Below are positions 50,128 through 60,634 of a DNA stretch of 64,000 nucleotides, piece after piece. Both the position numbers and the translations under genes were made by a program. Numbering within the stretch: position 1 is the stretch's first letter; every line of letters starts with the position of its first letter. The notes below the pieces were generated by a model. The model was given only the letters and a program-made list of their open reading frames with translations, made no database searches and had not been told where the DNA came from. Source of the DNA: Gp1-AA145 sp963757135 (GTDB taxonomy: Bacteria > Acidobacteriota > Terriglobia > Terriglobales > Acidobacteriaceae). The stretch is taken from contig CAVWQE010000004.1 in assembly GCA_963757135.1 (NCBI GenBank), positions 682,001 through 746,000 of the forward strand. The letters run 5' to 3'.

Positions 50128-50382
50128 CATTCCAGTACCCCCGAGTGCCTCTATGGTGGTTACCAAAGTTTCGGAACCGGCGCCAAGGCCGGCAAGAAGC
50201 GGGAACTGCGATGCTATGTTGAGAAGGCTGCATTCCAGAAGAATGATCCTGCAAGGGCGGGTAAGCGCCCCTAAAGCCGGAGGGTTGCCATTCCAAGGTT
50301 CGGATGTAATCAGTAGCAACAAACGTTGGACGGAGTGCTGGGGGCCAGCAATCTCCGTACCGGCAGACCCGGTGCTTGTTCT
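50128..50382. other. leader of the CHASE4-like GGDEF gene, no element recognised
   Basis: About 255 bp with several GC-rich inverted stretches (for example GCGGGTAAGCGCCC near 50254). I looked for a cyclic-di-GMP riboswitch because of the gene downstream, but its conserved A-rich and GGGACGCAAAGCC-like blocks are absent. Confidence 0.4.
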
Positions 50383-51972
50383 ATGACTATTCGCAAGAAG
50401 ATCCTATTATTTTCGGCCCTGGCGCTGGGCGCTTTCCTGGCAGCCGTGTACCTGCTTTCACGTTTTGCTCTGCTCACAGCTTTTGCCCGCCTTGAGAGCG
50501 ATTCGGCCCGCGAAACTATCAGTCATATGCAAGGCGGGCTGCGCAACGAGCAGTCTCATCTAGAAATTCTGGCCGTGGATTATGGCCAGTGGGACCGCAC
50601 TTATAGCTTCATGGAAAGCCGCGATCCCGGCTTTGTGAGCAAAGAGCTAACTCCCGACTCGCTCAAAGGAATCCAGGTGGATTTTGTGGCTTTATTTGAC
50701 CAGTCCGGACAAGTGGTGGTGAATCGGAGCAGCGGCGCCTGGGCGGCAAGCGATGATGATATTCGCAGCATTGAGGCAGTGCAGCAACGCGCAGAAGCAG
50801 CGGGATTGAAGGATGCCCCGCTAAACGGGATTTTGGAACTGAAGGGCCGCCTGTTCATGCTCTCCTATCATCCCATTCTGAGTACGGAGGGAGTAGGGAC
50901 TGCAAGAGGGACACTGGTGATGGGCCGTGAGTTGGACGAGAGTGTGACCTCCTCGCTGTCACGCTGGATGGGCAATCCGGTATGGATCGAGCCTGCGGAC
51001 AGCTTTGCCAGGAGCCTGCCGGGCACATTGTGGACAGACGGATCCAACCTGGCGCGGGCCGAAAGCGATTCTACCTCGCTGAATTACGTGGCCGTCAGGG
51101 ACTTAGCGGGAAAGACGCGACGTTTGCTGGTGGAGCGCACGCCACGCTCTCTTTACCTCGAAGGGAAAATCGAAATTCGCTATCTGTGGAGCCTGCTCAT
51201 GCTGGCGGGAGCGGTTTTTTGTGGCGCCCTTTTCTTTTTCGTGGATGAAGTGCTGGTCACGCGCATTGCCAGTCTGAGCAGTGATATCGCGAAGGTGACG
51301 GTAAGCGGAGATTTGGCTCTGCGGCTCAATGCGGAGGGACGGGATGAGCTTAGCGATCTGGCTCGTGCGGTTAACACCATGTTGACCGCGATTCAGAAAG
51401 CCAAAGCGGAACTGCTGCAGGCACAGGAATCATTGCGGTTCCACGCCGAACATGACGCATTGACCGGCGTACTCAATCGGCGAGCGATTCGCGATGTACT
51501 CCGAAAAGAACTAGCCCGCTGCCGACGCGACAAGAACACGCTGGGAATTATCCTTGCGGATCTCGACCACTTCAAAAAAATAAACGACCATCACGGGCAC
51601 GCGGCTGGGGATACGGTGCTGGTCACAGCCGTCCAGCGGATCAGTTCAATGCTGCGGTCTTACGACTCTCTCGGGCGGTACGGTGGCGAAGAATTTTTGC
51701 TCATCGCCCCGGGATGCGATCTGGCGTTGGCTCAGAAACTCGCTGAACGCATCCGCTCAGCGATTGGCGATGAGGCCATTGATCTGGGCGAGGATGCCGC
51801 AAAGGTTTCCGTAAGTCTCGGCGTGACCCTGGGCACAGCTGATAGCGATCCGGAATTCCTGGTCGCTCTTGCGGATACAGCTCTGTATCGCGCCAAGCGC
51901 AACGGACGTAATCGAGTTGAAATCGGCCTCGAGTTGCCGGAGGACGAAGTACTCGAAGTACGGCCTCGATAA
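50383..51972 (+). CDS. membrane diguanylate cyclase with periplasmic CHASE4-like sensor
   Basis: 529 residues from the ATG at 50383; there is no clear ribosome site. The first membrane helix is about 8-28. A periplasmic domain of about 220 residues with LAVDYGQWDRTYSFMESRDP is a CHASE4-type ligand domain. A second helix (WSLLMLAGAVFCGALFFFVD) is followed by a HAMP-like linker. The GGDEF domain has RYGGEEFLLIAPG and the I-site R-S-Y-D five residues before it. The consensus FKKINDHHGHAAGDTVL is intact, so cyclase activity is likely. It should make cyclic di-GMP in response to an external signal. Confidence 0.93.
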   Translation: MTIRKKILLFSALALGAFLAAVYLLSRFALLTAFARLESDSARETISHMQGGLRNEQSHLEILAVDYGQWDRTYSFMESRDPGFVSKELTPDSLKGIQVDFVALFDQSGQVVVNRSSGAWAASDDDIRSIEAVQQRAEAAGLKDAPLNGILELKGRLFMLSYHPILSTEGVGTARGTLVMGRELDESVTSSLSRWMGNPVWIEPADSFARSLPGTLWTDGSNLARAESDSTSLNYVAVRDLAGKTRRLLVERTPRSLYLEGKIEIRYLWSLLMLAGAVFCGALFFFVDEVLVTRIASLSSDIAKVTVSGDLALRLNAEGRDELSDLARAVNTMLTAIQKAKAELLQAQESLRFHAEHDALTGVLNRRAIRDVLRKELARCRRDKNTLGIILADLDHFKKINDHHGHAAGDTVLVTAVQRISSMLRSYDSLGRYGGEEFLLIAPGCDLALAQKLAERIRSAIGDEAIDLGEDAAKVSVSLGVTLGTADSDPEFLVALADTALYRAKRNGRNRVEIGLELPEDEVLEVRPR

Positions 51973-52033
51973 TACCGCGGTTCCTACTCCCAACCACACA
52001 TCGCTTGACCCACCGGTGCTACAGTAATTCTTC

Positions 52034-53086
52034 ATGTCAGCGCCTGATTCCCGATTCGTACGCGCCTGCAAATCCCTTCCCGTTGACCGAACACCAGTCT
52101 GGTTTATGCGCCAGGCGGGACGCTATATGCCGGAATACCGGGCGGTCCGTAAGAGTCATTCGCTGATTGAGATATGCAAGAACCCGCAACTTGCGGCCGA
52201 CGTGACCATCACCGCAGCCGAGATTTTGGGCGTGGATGCTGCAATCATCTTTGCCGACCTGCTTTTGCCTTTTGAGATCATGGGACTTCCATTTCATTTT
52301 TCAGCGGGTGAGGGCCCGGTGATCGAGACTCCAGTGCGGGAAAAATCGCAGGTTGAGCGCCTGCGGACAGACTCAGCAACTGACCTCGGTTACGTGGCCG
52401 AGGCGGTGGGCATAGTTGCTAAGCACTTCCAATCGAAGTTGCCGGTAATCGGGTTCTGCGGGGCGCCATTTACTCTGGCCAGCTACATGATTGAAGGCGG
52501 CGGCTCGAAAAATTACATTCACACCAAGAAGCTGATGTACTCGCAGCCGGAGGTGTTCGACGAACTTCTGCGCAAGCTGGTCTCGGTGACTGGAGAATAC
52601 GCAGCCCAGCAGGTCCGCGCGGGGGCCGATGTGGTTCAGATTTTCGACAGCTGGGTCGGATGTTTGTCCGTCGATGACTATCGCCAATATGTGCTGCCGC
52701 GAACTACCCAGCTCGTGCAGGCGCTGAAGCGAACCGGAGCTCCGGTCATCTACTTTGGAACGGACTCCGCAACCTTGTTATCGTCCATGAAGGAAACCGG
52801 AGCCGATGTGATCGGGCTGGATTGGCGAATTCCGTTGGATGAAGGATGGGCGAGGCTCGGAAAGAGGTGCGCGGTTCAGGGGAACCTGGACCCGGTTGTG
52901 CTCTTTTCGGATTGGCCTGAGATCGAAGTGCGAGCGCGAGAGATAGTGCGGCGCGCGAGCCGGCGCGCGGGCCACATTTTCAATCTGGGACATGGAATTC
53001 TGCCCGAGACCCCAGTGGCAAGCGTGAAGAGGCTGGCTGAATTTGTGCAGGAATATTCGGCGACAACATCCATTACAAGCGTGTAA
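52034..53086 (+). CDS. hemE: uroporphyrinogen decarboxylase
   Basis: 350 residues. It removes four acetate carboxyls from uroporphyrinogen III to give coproporphyrinogen III. The conserved start is TPVWFMRQAGRYMPEYRAVR. The second signature is GFCGAPFTLASYMIEGG. The C-terminal NLGHGILPETPVASVKRLAE is complete. Its TAA shares one base with the hemH ATG, so translation is coupled. Confidence 0.97.
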   Translation: MSAPDSRFVRACKSLPVDRTPVWFMRQAGRYMPEYRAVRKSHSLIEICKNPQLAADVTITAAEILGVDAAIIFADLLLPFEIMGLPFHFSAGEGPVIETPVREKSQVERLRTDSATDLGYVAEAVGIVAKHFQSKLPVIGFCGAPFTLASYMIEGGGSKNYIHTKKLMYSQPEVFDELLRKLVSVTGEYAAQQVRAGADVVQIFDSWVGCLSVDDYRQYVLPRTTQLVQALKRTGAPVIYFGTDSATLLSSMKETGADVIGLDWRIPLDEGWARLGKRCAVQGNLDPVVLFSDWPEIEVRAREIVRRASRRAGHIFNLGHGILPETPVASVKRLAEFVQEYSATTSITSV

Positions 53087-54012
53087 TGAGTGAAATTCCG
53101 AAAAACTCGACGGCGATTCTGTTGCTGGCGCATGGCAGTCCGGACTCGCCAGATGACGTCCCGCGTTTTCTGCGGAAAGTGACCGGAGGAAGGCCGCTGC
53201 CGCCCGAGGTGATCCAAGAGGTGACGAGGCGTTATCAGGCGATTGGGAAATCTCCCCTCACGGCGATCACTCTCAAACAAGGTGAATTACTTGCGACAAA
53301 ACTGGGAATGCCGGTTTATGTTGGAATGCGGAACTGGCGGCCATTTGTGCCGGAGGTACTGCACAGAATGGTGGCCGACGGCGTCCACCACGCAGTCGTG
53401 ATTTGCCTGGCGCCGCAGAATTCACGGACCAGTGTCGGCCTGTACCGGACCTCGCTGCGGGCCTGTGAAGATCCGAAGCTGACTTTTGATTTTGTGGAAT
53501 CGTGGCACGACCAGCCGCGCCTCATTCAAGCGTTTGCCGAGAAGCTGAAAACAGGCCGAAACAAAGCGCGCAGGGAAGCTGGGCGGGACTTGCCGGTGAT
53601 CTTCACCGCGCATAGTGTTCCCTCACACACCGTTCTCGAGGGCGACCCTTATGAGGTCCAGGCGCGGCAAACGGCTGAACTGGTCGCCAAAGCCGCTGCT
53701 CTCGAAGATCGCGATTGGCGGTTCGCTTTCCAAAGCCAGGGCATGTCCGGAGGGGCGTGGCTGGGGCCGACCGTCGAAGCAACAATTGTGGACCTGAAGC
53801 GCAGCGGCTATACGGGGGTGTTCGTTCAGCCGATTGGATTTCTGTGCGACCACGTCGAGATACTGTACGACATTGATATTGTTTTCAAGCAGTTCGCCCA
53901 AGCACAGGGGATGCAGTTGTGGCGGGCGGAATCGCTCAATGAGTCTCCGTTATTGACGGCAGCGCTGGCAGACGTGGCCGGGTCACGCTTGGCCGACAGC
54001 AAATCCGCATGA
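53086..54012 (+). CDS. hemH: ferrochelatase
   Basis: 308 residues. It inserts Fe2+ into protoporphyrin IX (or coproporphyrin in the alternative route). Family blocks are LLLAHGSPDSPDDVPRFL, VYVGMRNWRPFVPEVL, VIFTAHSVPSHTVLEGDPYE with the catalytic histidine, and GFLCDHVEILYDIDI with the conserved H and E. It overlaps hemE by one base and hemG by four (ATGA). Confidence 0.95.
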   Translation: MSEIPKNSTAILLLAHGSPDSPDDVPRFLRKVTGGRPLPPEVIQEVTRRYQAIGKSPLTAITLKQGELLATKLGMPVYVGMRNWRPFVPEVLHRMVADGVHHAVVICLAPQNSRTSVGLYRTSLRACEDPKLTFDFVESWHDQPRLIQAFAEKLKTGRNKARREAGRDLPVIFTAHSVPSHTVLEGDPYEVQARQTAELVAKAAALEDRDWRFAFQSQGMSGGAWLGPTVEATIVDLKRSGYTGVFVQPIGFLCDHVEILYDIDIVFKQFAQAQGMQLWRAESLNESPLLTAALADVAGSRLADSKSA

Positions 54013-55445
54013 AGAGAATCGCGGTCATTGGCGGCGGAATTTCCGGTCTGTCCGCCGCATTCGCACTGCAAAAACAAAAAGATAATGGCGCGCAGCTGGA
54101 ATTCGTGTTGTTCGAATCGAGCTCGCGTTTTGGTGGAGTCCTACAAACGGAACGGGTGGGGGGTTGCGTCCTTGAAGCTGGCCCTGATTCCTTTTTGACC
54201 GAAAAGCCCTGGGCCGCAGAGCTTTGCCGTGAGTTGGGCCTGGAAGATCAACTGATCGGATCGAACGACAGCGAGCGCAAAACCTACATATTACTTAAAG
54301 GACGGTTGGCGCCCATCCCCGACGGGCTAATGTTCATGGTGCCGACAAACCTGGGTGCGGTGTTTTCTTCGCCATTGTTTTCATGGCGGACCAGGCTACG
54401 GATCGTACGGGAGTGGTTTTACCGCGTAGGTCGTGAGTCGGGTGAAAGTACGGTCGCCGATTTCGTCGCGCGTCACTATGGGCGCGAGATGGTGGAACGA
54501 ATTGCGGATCCGATGTTGGCGGGCATTTATGGCGGCGGCGCGGATGAACTTAGCGTTCAAGCGGTGTTGCCGCGATTCGTCGAGCTGGAGGCAAAGTTCG
54601 GCAGTCTGGGAAAGGCAATGATCGCGGCGCGACGTCGTACTGATGCTGAGCAGAAGACGCCGCTTTTCACTTCGCTGGAAAATGGCATGCAGCAGCTAGT
54701 GGAATCGCTGCTGGCGAGGATTCCTGAAGCTGCCCGTTGCCTGAATACTGCGATTGATGCCGTCAAGCGGGAATCAGGGAAGTGGCTGGTGGGGAGTGGT
54801 GGAAGAACTGAGGAATTCGATGCGGCCATTGTGGCAACACCGGCGTATGCCGCCGCGGCCCTACTCAAAGACAATGCGAGTCTTGCCGAAGAGTTGAATG
54901 CGATCCCCTACAGTTCCTCAGTGACCGTGGGGCTCATTTATGACCAGTCGGTGCGCGCGGCTTTGCCGCCGGGTTTCGGACTTCTGGCTCCGCGAACCGA
55001 AGGGCGCCGTATTTTGGCGGCAACGTTCGTGCACAATAAATTTCCACATCGCGCACCGCCGAACCGCGCCGTGATTCGCTGCTTTCTGGGCGGCTCGAAA
55101 GATGAAGAAGTGCTCACGATGTCTGACGAAGAGATTTTGACACTGGTGCAAGCCGAGTTGCGCCAGATTTTGGGAGTGAACGCACCACCGCTGGTTGCCC
55201 GAGTTTATAGATGGAAGCATGCGATGGCGCAGTATGGCTTGGGTCAGAATGCCAGGGTCGCACGGATCCGCGAACAAGTTGCGGGGATACCGGGTCTTGC
55301 GCTTGCGGGAAATGCCTATTCCGGAATCGGCGTTCCGGATTGTGTGCGTTCGGGCTCGGAAGCAGCCGGCAAGGTTCAGGTGGACTTAGGCCTCAGCCGT
55401 CAGCCGTCAGTCCTCAGAACGGAACATAAGTTTGGGAATTGGTAA
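54009..55445 (+). CDS. hemG: protoporphyrinogen/coproporphyrinogen oxidase (HemY type)
   Basis: 478 residues of the FAD-dependent oxygen-using type, often called hemY or hemG. The FAD motif is VIGGGISGLSAAFALQK. The substrate domain has GGVLQTERVGGCVLEAGPDS, and the end has LALAGNAYSGIGVPDCVRSG. It oxidises the porphyrinogen ring just before or around iron insertion. The last 15 residues (SRQPSVLRTEHKFGNW) come from a CAGCCGTCAGCCGTCAG repeat word and are not part of the family. It is the third gene of a hemE-hemH-hemG operon. Confidence 0.95.
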   Translation: MKRIAVIGGGISGLSAAFALQKQKDNGAQLEFVLFESSSRFGGVLQTERVGGCVLEAGPDSFLTEKPWAAELCRELGLEDQLIGSNDSERKTYILLKGRLAPIPDGLMFMVPTNLGAVFSSPLFSWRTRLRIVREWFYRVGRESGESTVADFVARHYGREMVERIADPMLAGIYGGGADELSVQAVLPRFVELEAKFGSLGKAMIAARRRTDAEQKTPLFTSLENGMQQLVESLLARIPEAARCLNTAIDAVKRESGKWLVGSGGRTEEFDAAIVATPAYAAAALLKDNASLAEELNAIPYSSSVTVGLIYDQSVRAALPPGFGLLAPRTEGRRILAATFVHNKFPHRAPPNRAVIRCFLGGSKDEEVLTMSDEEILTLVQAELRQILGVNAPPLVARVYRWKHAMAQYGLGQNARVARIREQVAGIPGLALAGNAYSGIGVPDCVRSGSEAAGKVQVDLGLSRQPSVLRTEHKFGNW

Positions 55446-55518
55446 ATTCTGCTGATGGCGTCGCAATCCGCAACATTCCACCCGCGCAAGTGTTATGTTT
55501 TGGAAAACGAGGGCTCGC

Positions 55519-56301
55519 ATGCGCAAACTGTTTTTATTCTTAATGTTGCTTTCTGGTTGTGCTCTGGGCCAAACCACAAATCAGAAGTCGTCCGACAGCA
55601 TGCCGGGAATGGATATGTCCCACTCACAAGGCCAAGCGTCCGGCATGCACGACATGCCGGGCATGGGCGAAGGCACTGCCAGCGCCATGCATTCCATGGA
55701 GTCACGCCATATGGACATGGGGCCGCACATGAAGATGACCGACCTTCGTCCCATTCAGCCTGGCGACAAAGAAAAAGCGGACCAGGTGGCGCAGTCGGCG
55801 CGGGCCGTCGCCGAGAAATATCAAGAATACAAAGTGGCTTTGGCGGATGGGTTCAAGATCTTCCTGCCCAATGTTCCGCAGAAGCAATATCACTTCACCA
55901 ACTACAAATATGCGTGGGAGGCCCGAAATCATTTTGACCCGTCATTGCCGACTTCTTTGCTGTATGAGAAGAACGGTGACGGGTACAAACTGATCGGCGT
56001 GATGTACACGGCCAAGAAAGATGCAACCGAAGATGAATTGAACTCGCGGGTTCCGCTGAGCATCGCGCAGTGGCATGCTCACGTGAACCTCTGCGCGCCT
56101 CCAAAGCGGAATGAAGACGACGTGTTACCGAGAAGCACGAAGTTCGGGCTCAGAGGTTCGATCGCGACTAAAGAAGAATGTGATGCCGCGGGCGGCAGGT
56201 TCTTTCCGCAAGTGTTCGGCTGGATGGTCCACGTTTATCCATTCGAAAGCAAGCCGGAAGACGTCTGGTCAGTGGAGCGCCAGCATAATCACATGGATTG
56301 A
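55519..56301 (+). CDS. Met/His-rich lipoprotein, probable copper-related
   Basis: 260 residues from the ATG at 55519. The signal peptide ends in a lipobox L-S-G-C (LFLMLLSGCALGQ), so it is a predicted lipoprotein. Residues about 30-75 are rich in Met and His (SMPGMDMSHSQGQ, MHDMPGMGEG, MHSMESRHMDMGPHMKM), the pattern used for Cu(I) binding. The remainder is an acidobacterial domain with KVALADGFKIFLPNVPQKQY, the histidine pair QWHAHVNLC, and a GWMVHVYPFESKP end. Copper binding is inference. It converges with gtrA, overlapping by 13 bp. Confidence 0.8.
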   Translation: MRKLFLFLMLLSGCALGQTTNQKSSDSMPGMDMSHSQGQASGMHDMPGMGEGTASAMHSMESRHMDMGPHMKMTDLRPIQPGDKEKADQVAQSARAVAEKYQEYKVALADGFKIFLPNVPQKQYHFTNYKYAWEARNHFDPSLPTSLLYEKNGDGYKLIGVMYTAKKDATEDELNSRVPLSIAQWHAHVNLCAPPKRNEDDVLPRSTKFGLRGSIATKEECDAAGGRFFPQVFGWMVHVYPFESKPEDVWSVERQHNHMD

Positions 56302-56717
56302 GATTGCCGCTGGCTGCGGCTCTGGGTGAATACAAATTGGTCGCCAACTGCGAAATTCAGCAGGGAGCAAGCTGCGATCGCAATCATGTTTGCCAGAAAA
56401 TAGTTCAGCCCTACTACTCCGGCTAGCAGTTTCATGATCCCGATATTTCCAAGGAGCGAAATTGCTCCGTTACTCAAGTTGAAGGCGGCGAATCTGCCCA
56501 GACGTGAGTCTGTAAACCGGTCCGACCAGGTAAAGCGCTCGTGCCAGAAGAAGTTGTGAATGATCGTGACTTCGACTGCGAATGCGGTCGAGAGTAGATA
56601 GTTCCATCCCAGGCCTGAGCGGAGCGATGCCAGAACTGCGAGTTGGACGCATATTCCCATTGCTCCCACAGCGTTGAATTTGAGCCAGCGGATTAAACTC
56701 AATCGTGAGCCGGTCAT
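56289..56717 (-). CDS. GtrA-like membrane protein
   Basis: 142 residues from the ATG at 56717, fixed by a four-base overlap (ATGA) with the upstream gene. It has four membrane helices, with the GtrA features FNAVGAMGICVQLAVLASL near the start, EVTIIHNFFWHERFTW in the loop, and a last helix before LNFAVGDQFVF. GtrA proteins flip or help move undecaprenyl-linked sugars across the membrane for glycan decoration. Pairing with a CDP-alcohol phosphatidyltransferase suggests a lipid- or glycan-modifying unit. Confidence 0.9.
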   Translation of the reverse strand: MTGSRLSLIRWLKFNAVGAMGICVQLAVLASLRSGLGWNYLLSTAFAVEVTIIHNFFWHERFTWSDRFTDSRLGRFAAFNLSNGAISLLGNIGIMKLLAGVVGLNYFLANMIAIAACSLLNFAVGDQFVFTQSRSQRQSQSM

Positions 56718-57475
56718 GCGATGCGCTCTTCGTCGTAAAGACGGATGACGTTCTTGACGGTGAAGAAGATCAGCATGGCGGACATGCCGGCAATTCCGAT
56801 GGCGCCGCCGAAATCGAAGAGGCGATGATGACCGTGAAGAACCGCCTGCCAGCAAAACAACGCAAGGTTCCCCGCGATCAGCAGCAGCCGCAGCTCGGTA
56901 GGCCCAAAACTCCAGAACGACATGCGAAATTCGCCCAGGGTACAGGTCGCAAGATAGGACTGAATCGAGAGCAGCAAAAAAAGTACGAGCAAGCTGATAG
57001 CGATTGCTGGACTCATGTACCCGGAAAACGCCAGCCCGGTCATCAATGCGACCGAACCGATGCTGTCAAGGATATGGTCCACGTAAAAGCCATAGCGCGG
57101 CCGCTGCTGATTTCGGACGCGGGCCAGGGTGCCGTCGAGGCTGTCGCCAAACCAGTTCAGGGCGATGAAGCCAATTGCAGCGAGGAGCCAGAGATTGTCA
57201 AGTCGAGCCAACGCGTAGCTGAAGCCGGTCAGCAGTTGTGCGGCAAAGCCCAGCACGGTAAGGTGGTCAGAATTGATCCGGACGGGAACGCGTTCCGCCA
57301 GCCAGATGAGCAGTCGTTTCTCGATCGCAGCGAATACGCTTTCCTGGATTCGAGTCGGGTTTCTGAAGCCGGTTCCCGAGCGCAAGCTTTGGGTAGCCAT
57401 TTTGATTCTCCTGCTGCGGAATTCTGCTTCAGGAGCCAGCCAGGCGCAATGCCCGGCCGGTAAATCAGCGATCAA
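56714..57475 (-). CDS. CDP-alcohol phosphatidyltransferase family membrane protein
   Basis: 253 residues, about six hydrophobic helices. The active-site block is DSLDGTLARVRNQQRPRYGF followed by YVDHILD, close to the family motif D-G-x2-A-R-x8-G-x3-D-x3-D but with nine residues instead of eight before the glycine. Such enzymes move a phosphoalcohol from CDP-lipid to an acceptor (phosphatidylglycerol, cardiolipin or inositol lipids). The product cannot be told. It is translationally coupled to the GtrA-like gene. Confidence 0.88.
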   Translation of the reverse strand: MIADLPAGHCAWLAPEAEFRSRRIKMATQSLRSGTGFRNPTRIQESVFAAIEKRLLIWLAERVPVRINSDHLTVLGFAAQLLTGFSYALARLDNLWLLAAIGFIALNWFGDSLDGTLARVRNQQRPRYGFYVDHILDSIGSVALMTGLAFSGYMSPAIAISLLVLFLLLSIQSYLATCTLGEFRMSFWSFGPTELRLLLIAGNLALFCWQAVLHGHHRLFDFGGAIGIAGMSAMLIFFTVKNVIRLYDEERIA

Positions 57476-57550
57476 TTAGATGTCATCCCGTAAGTACATA
57501 TTTTTCAGGCATTTATATTTGGGATCATTTCGGCAAGAGGAGCAACATCC

Positions 57551-58594
<1,044 letters not shown>

Positions 58595-58779
58595 AGAATT
58601 GAGTCATTGAAGACCCGCAGTTAGCATTTGGCACTAAGCATTTAGTCCTGACTGGCCGCTGCACGAACAACACCAAGCTGTCTAGTCCTCTGTGTTGCGA
58701 CCACGTCCGACACTTTGCTAGCCCAAATTCACAGCCTTACTACGGGGAATGCCGAACACCAAGTGCCAACCGCCAAGTG
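58595..58779. repeat. intergenic near-repeat words
   Basis: The gap holds runs of related words such as AGTTAGCATTTGGCACTAAG, GCCAAGTGCTAACTGCCAA and CTGACTGCTGACTGCTGAC, which run into the 3' end of pyrE. Similar word runs occur after the GGDEF gene (35640), before purL (29600) and at the end of hemG. Confidence 0.55.
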
Positions 58780-59367
58780 CTAACTGCCAATTGCTGACTG
58801 CTGACTGCTGACCGCTAGATGTTCTCTTCTCACATCATTCGCCGTAAACACGGTCACAAACGGAGCCGGGGCGGCGGCCTTCTCAACGTTTATGCGCCCG
58901 CCAGCTTCTTCGCGCTCGACTAAACACATCACACCAACAACCTCGAAGCCAAATTCGCGCGCAGCTTCAATCGCCTGGACGGTCGAACCGCCAGTCGTGC
59001 AAACGTCATCGACAATAATCACGCGCGCGCCTTTTTGGCGGAAGCCTTCGATGCGCTGTCCGGTACCATGCTGCTTTTCAGCCTTGCGCACCAGAAATCC
59101 ATTCAGCAGGCCGCTGGTCACCGCAACCGCGACGACGATTGGGTCTGCTCCCATGGTTAGTCCGCCGATCGCCTGCGCCGCCCAGCAGCGCGTCCGAATC
59201 TCGTCGAGCAAGACCTGTCCCGTCAATTGGGCACCACGGGCATCGAGCGTCGTGGCACGACAGTCGACGTAGTAGTCGCTGGCGCCGCCTGAAGCCAGCT
59301 TGAACTCGCCGAGGCGAAACGACTTCTTCGCCAGCAGGCGCAATAATTCCTGTCGCGGAGACAGCAT
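58780..59367 (-). CDS. pyrE: orotate phosphoribosyltransferase
   Basis: 195 residues. It joins orotate to PRPP to give OMP. The PRPP loop is VIIVDDVCTTGGSTVQAIEA, and the N-terminal FKLASGGASDYYVDCRATTL is typical. The last residues (LAVSSQQSAIGS) come from a GCTGACTGCTGACTGCTGAC word run and are probably a recent extension. It lies 180 bp from mtnA and 28 bp from the CPBP gene, all on the minus strand, and may share a transcript. Confidence 0.95.
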   Translation of the reverse strand: MLSPRQELLRLLAKKSFRLGEFKLASGGASDYYVDCRATTLDARGAQLTGQVLLDEIRTRCWAAQAIGGLTMGADPIVVAVAVTSGLLNGFLVRKAEKQHGTGQRIEGFRQKGARVIIVDDVCTTGGSTVQAIEAAREFGFEVVGVMCLVEREEAGGRINVEKAAAPAPFVTVFTANDVRREHLAVSSQQSAIGS

Positions 59368-59395
59368 GAATTTCTAGATTAGCAGAGCAGAGTCG

Positions 59396-60250
59396 TTAAT
59401 GAGAAAGACGGTCGAGATGCCGGAATCCGCCGCTAACTACGATCGCGGCCAGAGACGTGAAACCGTTGTAAGCCATGTGCATCAGGACGCCGGCGGCGAC
59501 GGATTTTTTCACCGCCCTTACAACCGTCAGCGCCAGCCCGATAATGAATATGAGAAGCACCGCTCCCCATGAGTTCGAAAGCGGCATGTGGGGATCAGCG
59601 AGTTGCGGAACGTGAATGGCGGTAAAACTCACGGCGGTGAATAACACTGCGAATATCACGCCTAATCGCCGCGCGACTACCGGATACAGAAAACCACGGA
59701 AGAACAGCTCTTCCATAAGGGGTACCAGCGTCATGGCCGCGATGGAAAGCACCCAGGCTCGAGCCGCGGTTTTGAAAAACGCTTCCATTGGAATCTCTTT
59801 GGGCATCGGTAAAAATTTCGCCAGGACTTGCAGCCCGATAGCGAAGGCAATACCCAAGCCGAGATAGGCACCCCAGGCCTTCGGCCAGTTCCAGCGGACC
59901 GCCGTGCCGAATGTGCCGGCTCTATTGTGCGTGGCGGTAGTGAACATGAAGCCCAGCGTGACCAGGTAGGAAGCCATTTGTCCCGCGAAGGCGACCAACG
60001 GAAAGCTCATCACCTGAAAAAACGGCAGGCCGGGGTAGGCAAACTTTTTTACCAGAATCGTGATTCCGATCAGGCAAATCAGAAGGCTGGCAAACATGAC
60101 CATGACGATGTAGATCACATCCCAGCCGCTCCAGGGCGGATTCTCCGCACGCATTTTGCCGCTGGAGTTGAACTTCCCGCTGGTGGAGATGACTTCGCCG
60201 GCCACCGGAAGCGTTTCAGCCGGTTGCGGCCACTGTGGATCTGAAGGCAT
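59396..60250 (-). CDS. CPBP-family intramembrane glutamic endopeptidase
   Basis: 284 residues, about seven or eight membrane helices after a soluble N-terminal 35 residues. The catalytic motif 1 is PLMEELFFRGFLYPV (E-E-x3-R). Motif 2 is TAIHVPQL (H), and a further histidine is in HMAYNGFTSL. These proteases (Rce1/Abi type) cleave within the membrane; roles in bacteria include maturation of peptides and immunity. There is no associated peptide gene. Confidence 0.92.
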   Translation of the reverse strand: MPSDPQWPQPAETLPVAGEVISTSGKFNSSGKMRAENPPWSGWDVIYIVMVMFASLLICLIGITILVKKFAYPGLPFFQVMSFPLVAFAGQMASYLVTLGFMFTTATHNRAGTFGTAVRWNWPKAWGAYLGLGIAFAIGLQVLAKFLPMPKEIPMEAFFKTAARAWVLSIAAMTLVPLMEELFFRGFLYPVVARRLGVIFAVLFTAVSFTAIHVPQLADPHMPLSNSWGAVLLIFIIGLALTVVRAVKKSVAAGVLMHMAYNGFTSLAAIVVSGGFRHLDRLSH

Positions 60251-60280
60251 GATTTGAATTTACACGAAAAGTGCTGACTA

Positions 60281-60634
60281 TCAAGGAAGTACCAGTGCGA
60301 TGCGCATAGCATCCTCAATCCGCTTCAACGACTCCGGATCAAGCGAGCCGAGAGGAGGAAACACTGTGGTCGCGATCGCGACGGTTGTCACCTGATCGCA
60401 TTTTGCCCAGGAATCGTAAAGCAAGCCGGCTTGCCCCGCACGCAATCTCGGTCGAAGCGAAAATTGGCGGTGCTCGGCTTTTGAAATTGGAACAATAGAA
60501 ACATCGAGAGAAAACTTATTCAGTGCATCATTTGAAATGACTACCGCAGGACGTTCCTTATCGAGTGAGAACAGACAAACTTCCCCACGACGCGGGAACC
60601 AGCCTGACGGTTTGGCAGCACGCCGCCACGGCAT
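60281..60634 (-). CDS. MazF/PemK-type toxin
   Basis: 117 residues. The start overlaps the antitoxin stop (TGATG). The fold is the PemK/MazF beta-barrel with RRGEVCLFSLDKERPAVVIS, then LDVSIVPISK and VTTVAIATTVFPPLGSLDPE at the RNase site. It would cut mRNA when freed from the antitoxin. The N-terminal ten residues are basic and variable. Confidence 0.88.
   Translation of the reverse strand: MPWRRAAKPSGWFPRRGEVCLFSLDKERPAVVISNDALNKFSLDVSIVPISKAEHRQFSLRPRLRAGQAGLLYDSWAKCDQVTTVAIATTVFPPLGSLDPESLKRIEDAMRIALVLP

Noticed and set aside
50128..50382. Cyclic-di-GMP riboswitch before the CHASE4-like GGDEF gene
   Set aside because: The conserved A-rich and GGGACGCAAAGCC-like segments are not there; only general GC-rich hairpins are seen.
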